From the NCBI RefSeq assembly GCF_022770205.1, contig NZ_JALEIK010000038.1, forward strand, positions 37,816 to 101,815: 64,000 bases of DNA, written 5' to 3'. Below the pieces are notes generated by a model, which saw only the letters and a program-made list of their open reading frames with translations, was not told where the DNA came from and did no database searches. Of the stretch, positions 55,332 through 64,000 are shown one piece after another. This stretch comes from Helicobacter sp. (GTDB lineage: Bacteria; Campylobacterota; Campylobacteria; Campylobacterales; Helicobacteraceae). The position numbers and the translations under genes were made by a program. Positions within the stretch are counted from its first letter, which is position 1, and each line of letters begins with the position of its first letter.

Positions 55332-56156
55332 ATGGAAGCGCGGTTAAATTATATTTTGCTTGGCGTGTTTCTAATGGTTTCATTGGTAGCACTGGCGGGA
55401 TTTGTGTTTTGGATGGGGAAGTATGATAGGAATTTAGGAGTCTATGCAGAATATTATTTATACAATAAAGAGTTGCCAAAAGGGATTCGCATAGAAACAC
55501 CTGTGCGCTATTTAGGGCTTCCTGTGGGGTTTGTGAAACATTATGGTTTAAGTGAGGCGCAAGATGGGGTGGAAATTGTGCTTTGGGTGAAAAAAGAGAT
55601 TGTTTTGCACCAAGGGGCACTTGCTATTGTAGAATCACAAGGTTTAACAGGAGGGAATTATATCGCACTTACACAAGGAAAGGGAGAGCCTTTTGCTAAA
55701 GGTGGTAAAGCAATTATTGAGTTTCAAGAAAATTGGATTGAAAAGTTAGAGAGTAAAACAGAAGTTGTTTTTGATAGGCTTGAAGTGAGTCTTGATCGTT
55801 TAAATCTGCTTTTAAATGAGAAAAATCTTATAAATATAGAAGTTGCGCTAGAGAATATTAAAGGTGCTTCTTTAGAGTTTAAAGGGGTTTTAAATGGGCT
55901 TAATAGCGCATTTATTGGCGCGAAAGATGCGATGGATGGAATCCAAAGAAGTAGTGTGCTATTTAATGCGTCTTTAGAGCGTGGGGATTATAATTTGCGC
56001 TCCATTTTAACGCCGCTTTTATTGCAGTTAGAGCAAAATTCTCTGCGACTAGATGGAATCTTACAAAATGCAGAGAGTGTTTTAGAGAAGTTTTCAAGTT
56101 CTCCTAGTGGATTTTTGTTTGGCGAAGAAAGAGAGATTTTAGGACCAAGGGAGTAA
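55332..56156 (+). CDS. mlaD: MlaD/MCE-domain protein
   Basis: A 274-aa inner-membrane anchored MCE protein: one N-terminal helix (ILLGVFLMVSLVALAGFVFWMG) followed by an MCE domain (LPKGIRIETPVRYLGLPVGFVKHYGL) at about 45-125, with VESQGLTGGNYIALT, then a helical region from about 150 that may form the hexameric channel. It works with MlaE and MlaF in lipid transport. The lipoprotein gene follows after 2 bases. Confidence 0.9.
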   Translation: MEARLNYILLGVFLMVSLVALAGFVFWMGKYDRNLGVYAEYYLYNKELPKGIRIETPVRYLGLPVGFVKHYGLSEAQDGVEIVLWVKKEIVLHQGALAIVESQGLTGGNYIALTQGKGEPFAKGGKAIIEFQENWIEKLESKTEVVFDRLEVSLDRLNLLLNEKNLINIEVALENIKGASLEFKGVLNGLNSAFIGAKDAMDGIQRSSVLFNASLERGDYNLRSILTPLLLQLEQNSLRLDGILQNAESVLEKFSSSPSGFLFGEEREILGPRE

Positions 56157-56158
56157 AA

Positions 56159-56770
56159 ATGGGTTGGATAAAAATTGCGTGGATTGCTAGTTTTATTGTG
56201 GTTTTTAGTGGCTGTTTTGCAAAGATACCACAGGTGCAATATTATGAGATTGAAGCCTTAAATGGCGTCAAGTTGGAATCTAAAAAAGAGCTTTTTTGGG
56301 AGATTAGCGTTGCGCCAAAAATTGCTAGCAAGAAAATTGCTTATAAAACTAATGCAAATAGTATTGCGTATTTTTCCAAAAATGCGTGGATTGAGCCTTT
56401 TTCTGTAATGGTTGATTCGCTTGCGCTAAAGATTGCTGGCAACTATGGAATCCTAAATGCACAAAATGGGGGCGTTTGGGGCAGTCAAGATGCTAAAACT
56501 CAGGTGGGGCGTGTGAAAATTAATGTGCTTGATTGCTACTTTGATGCGCAAAGAGAGAGTGTATTTGTGCGCTTTTTTGTGGAGATTATTGGGGGGAGTG
56601 AGTTTGGGGGAAGTGTTTTTGAAGGAAGCGTTGTTAGGGGGAGTGAGCTTGAAAAAAGTGTTGTTATAGAAAAGGTGGAGCAAGTTGAGAGTGGGGAGTT
56701 TATTCAAATTGTTAAAGCCTTTGAGCGTGCGTTAAATGCGGGGTTTGTGGAGATTTTTACAAAATTTTAG
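56159..56770 (+). CDS. ABC transport auxiliary lipoprotein with pentapeptide repeats
   Basis: A 203-aa lipoprotein: signal with lipobox FSGC (Cys about 20), then an ABC-type transport auxiliary domain (PqiC-like, PF03886 in my reading), starting PQVQYYEIEAL. It probably joins the Mla-like system at the outer membrane. Between residues 145 and 169 there is a five-fold tandem repeat of five residues (GGSEF, GGSVF, EGSVV, RGSEL, EKSVV), from a 15-base DNA unit at 56591-56665. This insert is not expected in the family. Confidence 0.78.
   Translation: MGWIKIAWIASFIVVFSGCFAKIPQVQYYEIEALNGVKLESKKELFWEISVAPKIASKKIAYKTNANSIAYFSKNAWIEPFSVMVDSLALKIAGNYGILNAQNGGVWGSQDAKTQVGRVKINVLDCYFDAQRESVFVRFFVEIIGGSEFGGSVFEGSVVRGSELEKSVVIEKVEQVESGEFIQIVKAFERALNAGFVEIFTKF
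56591..56665 (+). repeat. Five 15-base tandem repeats in the lipoprotein gene
   Basis: Five in-frame units of exactly 15 bases, with pattern (G/A)GG-GG-A-AGTG(A/T)(G/T)-TTT-like, encode x-x-Ser-hydrophobic pentapeptides. Units have diverged by several bases, so the array is old, but period and frame are exact. Confidence 0.7.
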
Positions 56771-56782
56771 GGGGCAAGCGTT

Positions 56783-57151
56783 ATGAAAAATGGCGTTATG
56801 TGGAAAATAGAGTTAGAGGATTTGGAGTTAGAATGTATTATTGGAATCTTGCCTTTTGAGAGAGAAAGGAAACAAAAGATTTGCGTAAATGCGGAATTTT
56901 TGGTAGAAAGTGAGTATTTAGTAGGAAGCAAGCCTTTAACAGAAGGTGATTTTTTAGACTATCGCTTGCTAAGGGAGCATATTGTAAGTGCGTTTGCAAG
57001 GGAGTTTGGGTTATTAGAAGAAGCACACAATTATTTTTTAGAAACAATTCCAAAGAGTTTTCCGCAAATCAAGGAATTTTGGATTAAAATCACAAAACTT
57101 GAAATTTTTAGTGATTGTAAAGTTTCAATTACAAGTTATTATAAGGAGTAA
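56783..57151 (+). CDS. folB: Dihydroneopterin aldolase-like protein
   Basis: Folate-pathway enzyme of the FolB/T-fold family, 122 aa. The family N-terminus is seen as IELEDLELECIIGILPFERERKQKI, followed by the FLDYRLLREHI segment and FGLLEEAHNYFLETI, where the catalytic Glu is expected (E in LLEEAHN), then the C-terminal KLEIFSDCKVSITSY strand. The match is clear but divergent. The start is ATG 56783; an in-frame ATG at 56798 is possible. Next gene bcp begins 3 bases after the stop. Confidence 0.78.
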   Translation: MKNGVMWKIELEDLELECIIGILPFERERKQKICVNAEFLVESEYLVGSKPLTEGDFLDYRLLREHIVSAFAREFGLLEEAHNYFLETIPKSFPQIKEFWIKITKLEIFSDCKVSITSYYKE

Positions 57152-57153
57152 GG

Positions 57154-57624
57154 ATGGAATTGCAATTAAACCAAGAGGCACCGCTTTTTAGCCTTCCAAA
57201 CCAAGACAATGCAGAGATTTCTTTGCGCGATTTTCGTGGAAGCTTCGTTGTGCTGTATTTTTATCCCAAGGATAAAACACCCGGTTGCACGACAGAAGCC
57301 TGTGATTTTAGGGATTCTATGGAATCTTTAAATGCGCTTAATGCAGTTGTGTTAGGGATTAGCCCAGATAGTGTAAAGTCGCATCAAAGTTTTATTCAAA
57401 AAGAAGGATTAAATTTTACTTTGCTTAGTGATAGTGAAAAAGCGGTGCTAAAAAGTTATGGTGCTTGGGGGCTTAAAAAACTCTATGGCAAGGAATATGA
57501 GGGGGTGATTCGTTCCACTTTTATCATTAATCCTGAAGGTAGAATTGCATTTTTTTGGAAAAATGTGAAAGTTAATGGACACATTGAAGCAATCAAAGAG
57601 AAGTTAAAGGAGCTGGGGGCTTAA
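57154..57624 (+). CDS. bcp: Bcp-type thiol peroxidase (peroxiredoxin Q)
   Basis: Cytoplasmic peroxiredoxin reducing H2O2 and organic peroxides. The 156-aa protein has YFYPKDKTPGCTTEACDFRD with the peroxidatic Cys about residue 45, the conserved VLGISPDSVKSHQSF and TFIINPEGRIAFFWKNVKV. The second (resolving) Cys five residues on in E. coli Bcp is absent (CTTEACDF has Cys at +5), so an atypical two-Cys form within that segment is still possible. It ends near the convergent htrA. Confidence 0.92.
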   Translation: MELQLNQEAPLFSLPNQDNAEISLRDFRGSFVVLYFYPKDKTPGCTTEACDFRDSMESLNALNAVVLGISPDSVKSHQSFIQKEGLNFTLLSDSEKAVLKSYGAWGLKKLYGKEYEGVIRSTFIINPEGRIAFFWKNVKVNGHIEAIKEKLKELGA

Positions 57625-57644
57625 AAAGCCTTTGCGCCTTTTTT
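57618..57644 (+). terminator. Weak terminator after bcp
   Basis: GGCTT/AAGCC with a 3-base loop includes the bcp stop codon and is followed 8 bases later by six T. It lies between convergent genes. The stem is short, so confidence is low. Confidence 0.3.
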
Positions 57645-57649
57645 CACAA

Positions 57650-59068
57650 TTATTTTGCCACAATGCTAAAAACTCTTCCGCCACGATTTAGAAGCATTCT
57701 TTTTGTTTGTCCTTTGTAGCGTTGCATTGCTTGGTTGAACTCTTTAAGATTTGTGATGCGATAGCTTTCAATTTGTATAATAATATCGCCTGCGTTAAAT
57801 CCTAGTTCATCAGCTCTTGAACCCTGCATAACACGACTTACAAACACGCCTTCAATGTTGTCAGGAATCCTAAATTGATTCCTGACATTTTGATTTAAGG
57901 GAGCAATTTCAAGCCCTTGGATTCCACTTTTTGTGCCATCGCCTATTTTTGCATTAGTGTCATCTTTAGCTTTTGCGAGCGTTAAAGTTAGCGTTTTTTC
58001 GCTCTTATTGCGCACAATGTTTAGCGTAACTTCGGAGTTTGGATTCAATGTGCCAATGATATTTTTGAGTTCTGCGGCACTTTTTACTGAGATTCCATTC
58101 ACTTTAGTGATTAAGTCCCAAATTTGCAATCCACCTTTTTGCGCAGGAGAGTTTTCTTCAATAGAAATCACAACTGCACCCTTTTGATTCTTATACACAT
58201 CTTTTAAATCTTCATTAACATCTTGAATGCTAACGCCCAAATATCCACGCTCAATCACTCCATCTTGAATCAGTGCTTTTGCGATTTTTTTTACCATTTC
58301 AGAAGGAATTGCAAATCCGATTCCGTGATTTCCGCCAGTGCGTGAGAGGATGGCGGTGTTAATTCCAATTAGCCCACCGCGACTATCCACAAGTGCACCA
58401 CCGCTATTTCCGGGATTTATGGAAGCATCTGTTTGAATAAAGTTTTCATAATCATTAATGCCCATCCCGCTCTTATTGAGTGCAGAGATGATTCCTTGTG
58501 TTACGCTCTCACCTACGCCAAAGGGATTGCCTATAGCAAAGACAACATCACCCACTTGCAAATCATTGCTAGATGCAAATTTTAAAAACGGCAAGTCTTT
58601 TGCGTTAATTTTAATGATAGCCAAATCGCTTTTTGCGTCTTTGCCAATGACTTTTGCTTCAAATTCTTTATTGGATTCTGGGAGTGCTACAAGGATTTTG
58701 TCTGCTCCGTCAATGACGTGATTATTGGTTACAATATAGCCATCTTTAGAGATGATAACGCCACTTCCTAAGCTGCGTTCTACCCTATCTCTTGGTAGCA
58801 TCATTCCAAAGGAATCCCCAAAAAACTGCCTAAAGAAAGGATCACTAAAAATAGGATGATTTTGCAAATTTGGTGCTTTAACTTTTTTTTGTGTAGAAAT
58901 ATTTACAACTGCATTTTTTGCTTCTTTAATGGAGTTGTAAAAAGAGTAGATTTTAGTCTGTGAAACATCAGGAGTTTCACGATTTGTTACATTTGGTAAC
59001 TCGCTCACTTCAAAAGCAAAAACATTGCTAACAACTAGTGCGCTAAGTAGTAAGTTTTTGATTTTCAT
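57650..59068 (-). CDS. htrA: HtrA/DegP periplasmic serine protease-chaperone
   Basis: A 472-aa exported protease of envelope quality control; in H. pylori and C. jejuni HtrA is also secreted and cleaves E-cadherin. The signal peptide covers about residues 1-18. The catalytic triad is visible: His in TNNHVIDGAD, Asp in KSDLAIIKI and Ser in PGNSGGALVD. Two PDZ domains follow (from about 265 and 375). AAGGAG precedes the ATG. It is transcribed alone toward bcp. Confidence 0.95.
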   Translation of the reverse strand: MKIKNLLLSALVVSNVFAFEVSELPNVTNRETPDVSQTKIYSFYNSIKEAKNAVVNISTQKKVKAPNLQNHPIFSDPFFRQFFGDSFGMMLPRDRVERSLGSGVIISKDGYIVTNNHVIDGADKILVALPESNKEFEAKVIGKDAKSDLAIIKINAKDLPFLKFASSNDLQVGDVVFAIGNPFGVGESVTQGIISALNKSGMGINDYENFIQTDASINPGNSGGALVDSRGGLIGINTAILSRTGGNHGIGFAIPSEMVKKIAKALIQDGVIERGYLGVSIQDVNEDLKDVYKNQKGAVVISIEENSPAQKGGLQIWDLITKVNGISVKSAAELKNIIGTLNPNSEVTLNIVRNKSEKTLTLTLAKAKDDTNAKIGDGTKSGIQGLEIAPLNQNVRNQFRIPDNIEGVFVSRVMQGSRADELGFNAGDIIIQIESYRITNLKEFNQAMQRYKGQTKRMLLNRGGRVFSIVAK

Positions 59069-59132
59069 AACAATTCTCCTTAAATTTTTAGCGTATTATT
59101 TCAAAAAAATGTAAATCAATAAATAATCAAAT

Positions 59133-60257
59133 TTATAACAGAGTTTTCGTATAATTTCTCACTTCCAAATCTAAAGCCTTAATGCCATCTATGTCGCTAA
59201 AATTAGGATTCTTAAATTTTTCTAATGCGCTTTGGATAATCTCTGCAATCTTACCAAAAACAATGCAATCCTGTAAAAACGCTTCCACTGCCACTTCATT
59301 TGCTGCATTTAACACAAGCCCTAGTTTTGGATTTTCTAGCAATGTGTTTTTGAGATTCCATAGCGGATAGCGTTTTGCGTCAATGTCTTGGAGTGTATAA
59401 TGAATGTTTTGAAAATTTAAGCGAGCAATAATGGAATCGTTTTTGAATTTTTGTAAAAAGGCTTCCTCTAAGCCTAATCCAAAACAAATCGCATAAGCAA
59501 TTGGGAGTTGCATATCTGCATTTGCAAAATGTGCCACAACACTTCCATCCCAAAACTCTACAAGTGCGTGGATATGAGAGTTTCTTTCAATAAAAGCATC
59601 AAGGTTTTTTGAACCAAAGAGCCAGTAGGCTTCTAGGATTTCAAAGAGTTTATTGACCATTGTGGCAGAATCAATGGTGATTTTTCTCCCCATTTTCCAG
59701 TTTGGGTGTTTTAATGCGTTTGTGGAGTTTTGCTGTGAAATTTCTTTTAGAGGCGTGTCGCGGAATGCACCGCCACTTGCGGTAATGTAGAGATTTTTAA
59801 AAGGGCGGTGAGATTTGTTGAAATTTAATAAGTAGCTTAAACTAAAATGCTCACTATCAATAGGGATGATTTGCTCTTTGTCTATGCAATCTCCGCCAAT
59901 AACAAGACTTTCTTTATTTGCAAGGGCTACCTTTTTTTGACAAGAGATTGCGTGGAGTGTTGGTGCAAGTCCGATAAACCCTACAAGCGCATTGATCACG
60001 AGCTTGGATTTTGCTTCTGTGATTGATTGTAAGATTCCTTCTTTGCCACTATAAATTTTACCTTTAAACTCTGGCGTGATAAGGCTTTTATCCTTTGGAT
60101 TTGTGATAATCACTGCTTTGGGTTGGAATTGTAAAATTTGTGCGTTAAGTAGCGCAATATTTTTGCCAACGCCTAGCACTTCAACTGGGAGTTTATAGCG
60201 CGCGGCAATGGCAAGGGCATTGATACCAATAGAGCCACTAGAGCCTAGAATTATCAT
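59133..60257 (-). CDS. dxr: 1-deoxy-D-xylulose 5-phosphate reductoisomerase
   Basis: Second enzyme of the MEP isoprenoid pathway, forming 2-C-methylerythritol 4-phosphate. The 374-aa protein starts at the Rossmann motif (ILGSSGSIGINAL), has ALANKESLVIGG, the metal-binding IPIDSEHFSL, and TASGGAFRD, followed by HPNWKMGRKITIDSATMVNK, the family signature. The first base pair of its ATG overlaps the cdsA stop, so the two are coupled, as in many bacteria. Confidence 0.96.
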   Translation of the reverse strand: MIILGSSGSIGINALAIAARYKLPVEVLGVGKNIALLNAQILQFQPKAVIITNPKDKSLITPEFKGKIYSGKEGILQSITEAKSKLVINALVGFIGLAPTLHAISCQKKVALANKESLVIGGDCIDKEQIIPIDSEHFSLSYLLNFNKSHRPFKNLYITASGGAFRDTPLKEISQQNSTNALKHPNWKMGRKITIDSATMVNKLFEILEAYWLFGSKNLDAFIERNSHIHALVEFWDGSVVAHFANADMQLPIAYAICFGLGLEEAFLQKFKNDSIIARLNFQNIHYTLQDIDAKRYPLWNLKNTLLENPKLGLVLNAANEVAVEAFLQDCIVFGKIAEIIQSALEKFKNPNFSDIDGIKALDLEVRNYTKTLL

Positions 60258-61057
60258 TATTTAATCAGCCCTAAAAGTGCATAAAGAATAATCACTCCAA
60301 AGAAATATCCATCTAAGCGATCTAAGATTCCGCCGTGTCCAGGGAAGAGTGTTCCGCTGTCTTTCACGCCTGCTTGGCGTTTTAAAAAGCTCTCATACAA
60401 GTCGCCAAACACGCTAGCAAAGCTTGTAAGAAGCGTTAGGATAAATGCGCTAAAAAAGCCACAAACCCCTAGTCCTACAAGCGTGCCAATAATGGTTGCA
60501 ACGCTTATGCCAACAAGCACGCCTTCTTTAGTTTTGTTAGGGGAAGTGGGGCAAAACGCGCTGTTTGCAAAGAGTTTCCCTCCTATCATTTTCCCCCCTA
60601 CATAGGCAAAGCTATCCGTTAAGCCGATGGTAAAAAGTAGCCAGATTATAGCATTTATGGAATATTCAAGGTATAAAAGATAAAGAAAAATAAAAGGAAT
60701 CGTAGGGTAGATAAAAACCATTGCTTGCTCTAGTTTTCCCTGTTGCTTGTAGCTTTGGTATGCGGCTAAAATCACAAGGGCTACAAATGCACCAATGGGG
60801 GATTCATAGAGATAAACACTTGCCCAAACTAAAATTGCTAATGCCCAAAAGATGAGTTTTGGAGTGTTTGATTGTGTGGAATCTTTGGGAGTGTTGTAGA
60901 GCTTGTAGCTTTCATAAAATCCAATTAAAAATGCAATTCCAAGCACGCTCCAAAGTAGAAATGGGCTGTGAAAAATCACAATGAGCACAATGGCAACAAG
61001 CATAACAAGCGCTGTGTAAATGCGCTTAGATTCTAAAGCTTTGATAATGTTTAGCAT
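60257..61057 (-). CDS. cdsA: Phosphatidate cytidylyltransferase
   Basis: Inner-membrane enzyme converting phosphatidic acid and CTP to CDP-diacylglycerol, the substrate of PgsA. The 266-aa protein has about seven hydrophobic helices and the complete family signature SFLKRQAGVKDSGTLFPGHGG followed by ILDRLD near the C-terminus. GLTDSFAYVGGK is the second conserved segment. Followed by dxr with a one-base overlap. Confidence 0.95.
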   Translation of the reverse strand: MLNIIKALESKRIYTALVMLVAIVLIVIFHSPFLLWSVLGIAFLIGFYESYKLYNTPKDSTQSNTPKLIFWALAILVWASVYLYESPIGAFVALVILAAYQSYKQQGKLEQAMVFIYPTIPFIFLYLLYLEYSINAIIWLLFTIGLTDSFAYVGGKMIGGKLFANSAFCPTSPNKTKEGVLVGISVATIIGTLVGLGVCGFFSAFILTLLTSFASVFGDLYESFLKRQAGVKDSGTLFPGHGGILDRLDGYFFGVIILYALLGLIK

Positions 61058-61176
61058 AGGTTTCCTACATTATGATTATGTTTTAATTATAACCAAGAAT
61101 TGCTTTAATTTTTACTTCTAAATAAGCACTTTTTGGCTAGAATCGTGGCAAACTTTGTGTTTAAAGAAGGGATAAA

Positions 61177-62598
61177 ATGTATCGTTCAGAATTAAGAAGT
61201 GGTTTTGTAAAGATTCTAAGTTTAGCTTTAATTATTCTATTCATTGGTGGTGGGATTTTTGTTTTAACCGCTGATTCTTTTGAGAAAGAAGCACCAAAGA
61301 TTGCAGTCAAAGAGAAAGCAGTATGGAATCTTAAGGAGTTTTTTCCCATTAAGATTAGTGATAATGCCGGGATTAAAAGTTATAGCGTTGCGTTAATTGA
61401 TGATGGAAAAAGGATTCCGCTTGTTGCTGAACAAATCCACACACAAGATGCAATGTGTGTAGAAAACAATGCTACTGCTCCGTTTTCTGCAGATAGCTTT
61501 TGTATTGGCATCCAAAAACCAGCAGAGATAACTCATAATGCAAAATCTCTTCTGCTAGAAGTGAGCGTTACAGATACGAGCAATTGGAATCTTTTTAGCG
61601 GAAACACAACAACGCAGCAATTTAGCATTACAATTGATTCTAAAAAGCCTCAACTTGCTGTCATTGCAAATTCTTATAAAATCACACAAGGGGGCAGTGC
61701 GCTTGTGATTTTTCGTGCAATAGATGAGCATTTAGAGCAACTTGTAATCACGAATGGAAATTTAGAGTTTAAAGCACAGCCTTTTTACAAAGAAGGCTTT
61801 TATATTGCGCTTATTGCTTGGTCTAAGTTTCACGATAACTTTTCTCCAAAAATTATTGCGCAAGATAGTGCAGGCAATGTCAGTAGCACATCCATCGCTT
61901 ATTTTCAGCAAAAAAAACGCTATAAGGATTCCACGATTTCTATAACAGATTCCTTTATAGATGGTAAAATTTCAATGCTTGTAGAAGAGATTGGCGAGAA
62001 AAGTTTAGATGAGTTTGAAAATAAAGTAGAGATTTTTCGCTACATTAATGAAGGTGTGCGCCAGCAAAGCTTTGATAGGATTTTTGCAGTGGCATCAACT
62101 TTGGATACAAAATCATTTGTGCAGGACTTTAACATTAAACCCTTTGCGCCTTTGAAAAATAGTGCTGTAACGGCAAGTTTTGGAGATCATCGTCGTTTCT
62201 CTTATGCAGGCGAGATTGTTAGTGAGTCTGATCATATGGGATTGGATCTTGCAAGCATTAAGGAAGCTCCTGTTATTTTGAATAATCCCGGTGTTGTAAC
62301 GCTCAATGAGTTTGTTGGCATTGATGGGAATGTGCTTGTTGTGGATCACGGGCTTGGGTTATCTACTTTATATGCGCATTTGACGACTTCTGGTGTTAAT
62401 GTAGGGGATGTCTTAGAGTCCAATAGTGTGATTGCAAATACTGGAAAAACAGGGCTTGCTTTTGGGGATCATTTGCATTTTGGTGTGTTGGTGCAAGGCT
62501 ATGAAGTGTGGAATGCAGAGTGGATGGATGCAAATTGGATTAAACTCAATATCACAGATGTTATCAATGACGCAAAAGCCATTATTGACCAAATTTAA
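61177..62598 (+). CDS. M23-family peptidoglycan endopeptidase
   Basis: A 473-aa envelope protein with one N-terminal membrane helix (ILSLALIILFIGGGIFVL) and a large periplasmic part. The C-terminal LytM/M23 domain (about 325-450) has intact zinc ligands: His and Asp in SDHMGLDLA and the HxH in GDHLHFGV, after SFGDHRRF. The middle region is Ig/linker-like. It should cut peptide cross-links of peptidoglycan and so affect cell shape, as the Csd proteins of H. pylori do; which of them it matches is not certain. It is followed by minC and lpxC, with 9 bases to minC. Confidence 0.88.
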   Translation: MYRSELRSGFVKILSLALIILFIGGGIFVLTADSFEKEAPKIAVKEKAVWNLKEFFPIKISDNAGIKSYSVALIDDGKRIPLVAEQIHTQDAMCVENNATAPFSADSFCIGIQKPAEITHNAKSLLLEVSVTDTSNWNLFSGNTTTQQFSITIDSKKPQLAVIANSYKITQGGSALVIFRAIDEHLEQLVITNGNLEFKAQPFYKEGFYIALIAWSKFHDNFSPKIIAQDSAGNVSSTSIAYFQQKKRYKDSTISITDSFIDGKISMLVEEIGEKSLDEFENKVEIFRYINEGVRQQSFDRIFAVASTLDTKSFVQDFNIKPFAPLKNSAVTASFGDHRRFSYAGEIVSESDHMGLDLASIKEAPVILNNPGVVTLNEFVGIDGNVLVVDHGLGLSTLYAHLTTSGVNVGDVLESNSVIANTGKTGLAFGDHLHFGVLVQGYEVWNAEWMDANWIKLNITDVINDAKAIIDQI

Positions 62599-62607
62599 GG
62601 CTTTAAA

Positions 62608-63213
62608 ATGGTAAAAACAAGACAGAAGAATTTTCGTGCTTTTATTTTTGTGGAGGGTGAGGTGCAAGAAACCATCGCTTATATTGACAAAAATTTAGGC
62701 TTTTTGCAGAATCTTTTGCTAGTTTTTGCCTATCCGTTAAATAATGCTGCTTCACTTTTAGAGTATTTAAAGAGCAAGCAATTGAAATTTGTGCAATCAA
62801 GCGGCATAGAGAGCTTGGGGTTGGATGTTAAAGTTCAAGAAGTGGAAAAGCTAGAATCTAAAAATGTGGAATCGCACAAGTTAGAATCTGAAAAGTTGGA
62901 ATCTGAAATGCAACACGCAACTACTCTTGTGCTACACCGCACAATTCGCAGTGGAGAGGAGATTATCACAAAGGGTGATTTGACGATTTTTGGGAGGATT
63001 AATAGCGGAGCATTTGTTCAAAGTGGTGGAAATGTGCAGATTTTTGGCGTCATTAGTGGGAATGTGTTTTGTGGGGGCGATTATATGATTTTAGGAAGAG
63101 TAAATGAAGGCAATGTGCTTTTTTGTGGAGAAATTGTGGATAGGGCGTTGCTAAAATATCCGCACAATAAAATTTATAGAAATAAAGATTCTATTGTAGT
63201 AGAGGAATTGTAA
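62608..63213 (+). CDS. minC: Septum site-determining protein MinC
   Basis: Inhibitor of FtsZ ring assembly that works with MinD. The 201-aa protein has an N-terminal domain to about 75 and a C-terminal beta-helix domain (about 110-201) with [37 protein letters not shown]..., the standard MinC_C pattern. The linker between them (about 85-104) is four pentapeptide units, [15 protein letters not shown] and KLESE. minD and minE are not here. minC directly precedes lpxC, as in H. pylori, sharing one base. Confidence 0.92.
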   Translation: MVKTRQKNFRAFIFVEGEVQETIAYIDKNLGFLQNLLLVFAYPLNNAASLLEYLKSKQLKFVQSSGIESLGLDVKVQEVEKLESKNVESHKLESEKLESEMQHATTLVLHRTIRSGEEIITKGDLTIFGRINSGAFVQSGGNVQIFGVISGNVFCGGDYMILGRVNEGNVLFCGEIVDRALLKYPHNKIYRNKDSIVVEEL

Positions 63214-64000
63214 TGAAACAGCAAACCATAGCAAAAAAAGTTGAATTAGTTGGGATTGGATTGCATAAGGGTGTGCCTGTAAAAATGGTGCTTGAACCCT
63301 TAGATGAAAATTGTGGAATCCATTTTTATCGTAGTGATGTGGGTGTTAGTATTCCGCTAAAGCCTGAGAGTGTTGTGGATACAACAATGGCAACGGTGAT
63401 TGCAAGAGAGGGGCAGAAGGTTTCTACGATTGAGCATTTATTATCTGCTGTTTATGCGTATGGGATTGATAATCTTAAAATTACGCTTGATAATGAAGAA
63501 GTGCCAATTATGGATGGAAGCAGTATTGGGTATTGTATGCTTTTAGAAGAAGCAGGAATTATCAAGCAAGGGGCGTCAAAAAAGATTTTAAAAATCAAAG
63601 CTCCTATTGAAGTTAAAGATGGTGATAAATTTGTGCGTTTTGAGCCTAGTGATGTTTGTGTGTTTGATTTTTCCATCCATTTTCCCCATCCAGTCATTGG
63701 TACACAGCAGTATAAATTTAATTTTTCTACCAAAAATTATAAAGAAGAAATTGCGCGCGCTAGGACTTTTGGATTCTTAAGTGAGGTGCAGTATTTGCGT
63801 TCTATTGGACTTGCACTTGGTGGTTGCTTAGAAAATGCGATTGTGCTTGATGCATCTGGCATTTTAAACCAAGAAGGTTTGCGCTACAAAGAGGAATTTG
63901 TGCGCCATAAAATTTTAGATGCCATTGGCGATATGGCGTTGCTTGGGATTCCTCTTCTTGGGGCGTATGTGTCTTATGCAGGAAGCCATAAGCTCAATCA
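63213..64000 (+). CDS. lpxC: UDP-3-O-acyl-N-acetylglucosamine deacetylase (3' end outside window)
   Basis: First committed step of lipid A synthesis, a zinc deacetylase. About 262 codons are present and the C-terminal part runs off the window. It starts [27 protein letters not shown], has the zinc His in [18 protein letters not shown] about residue 77, the active-site [10 protein letters not shown] segment and ARTFGFL, then [17 protein letters not shown] with the second His and the Asp ligand. The ATG overlaps the minC stop by one base. Confidence 0.96.
   Translation, partial: MKQQTIAKKVELVGIGLHKGVPVKMVLEPLDENCGIHFYRSDVGVSIPLKPESVVDTTMATVIAREGQKVSTIEHLLSAVYAYGIDNLKITLDNEEVPIMDGSSIGYCMLLEEAGIIKQGASKKILKIKAPIEVKDGDKFVRFEPSDVCVFDFSIHFPHPVIGTQQYKFNFSTKNYKEEIARARTFGFLSEVQYLRSIGLALGGCLENAIVLDASGILNQEGLRYKEEFVRHKILDAIGDMALLGIPLLGAYVSYAGSHKLN

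Noticed and set aside
57154..57624. bcp as a one-Cys peroxiredoxin lacking a resolving cysteine
   Set aside because: A second Cys is present five residues after the first (CTTEAC), the usual place in the Bcp group, so nothing unusual can be claimed.

Overview
The window is an AT-rich, gene-dense chromosomal segment of a Campylobacterota bacterium, most likely an enteric (non-pylori) Helicobacter. This rests on gene order as I know it from Helicobacter and Campylobacter: lon-bamD-fliW; pyrD-M16 protease-dapA-SDR-pgsA-rseP; nadE close to lpxK; mod genes with a separate TOBE protein; minC-lpxC; an iceA1/NlaIII-like restriction gene with its methylase; and a poly-G contingency gene. The species is inference. 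No rRNA, tRNA, CRISPR array, transposase or prophage was seen.

Layout. 1-9.5 kb: lon (3' end cut by the window edge), bamD, fliW-proC-miaA, a GT4 glycosyltransferase, yqgF, and a minus-strand pair of a CadF/OmpA-like porin and a CheX-domain chemotaxis protein. 9.5-16.6 kb: nadE, a DegT-fold protein without its PLP lysine, lpxK, ppc and a TcyP-like transporter. 16.6-18.3 kb: a CATG-type (NlaIII/IceA1-like) restriction-modification pair. 18.4-25 kb: an NhaC antiporter, then a minus-strand operon of a 71-aa unknown, leuD, leuB, selA and selB. 25-27.8 kb: modA-TOBE-modB-modC. 27.8-29.7 kb: a structured inverted-repeat element and a methyltransferase gene split by a 12-G tract (phase OFF as read). 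29.7-36.1 kb: pyrD to a YggS-like gene. 36.2-43 kb: trpBA divergent from trpE-trpGD-trpCF, with two gene fusions. 43-49.1 kb: a DsbA-like gene, yceI and the livJHMGF operon. 49.2-49.9 kb: a decayed DUF2971 gene. 50-57.6 kb: monomeric icd, a DsbC-like gene, an MlaE-F-D-lipoprotein set interrupted by a second copy of the structured element, folB and bcp. 57.6-64 kb: htrA, cdsA-dxr, an M23 peptidase, minC and lpxC (cut by the window edge).

By function, much of the window serves the cell envelope (BamD, LpxK, LpxC, Mla, HtrA, RseP, CdsA, PgsA, M23, MinC), amino-acid supply (Trp, Leu, Lys, Pro, cystine and branched-chain uptake) and molybdate/selenium use (mod and selAB, which fits formate-dehydrogenase-type respiration, although no selenoprotein gene lies here).

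The signals I find most worth following are a hairpin element in two copies with compensatory stem changes, strong over-use of the hexamer GGAATC including inside a terminator stem, strong avoidance of CATG alongside a CATG-type R-M pair, and the poly-G switch.
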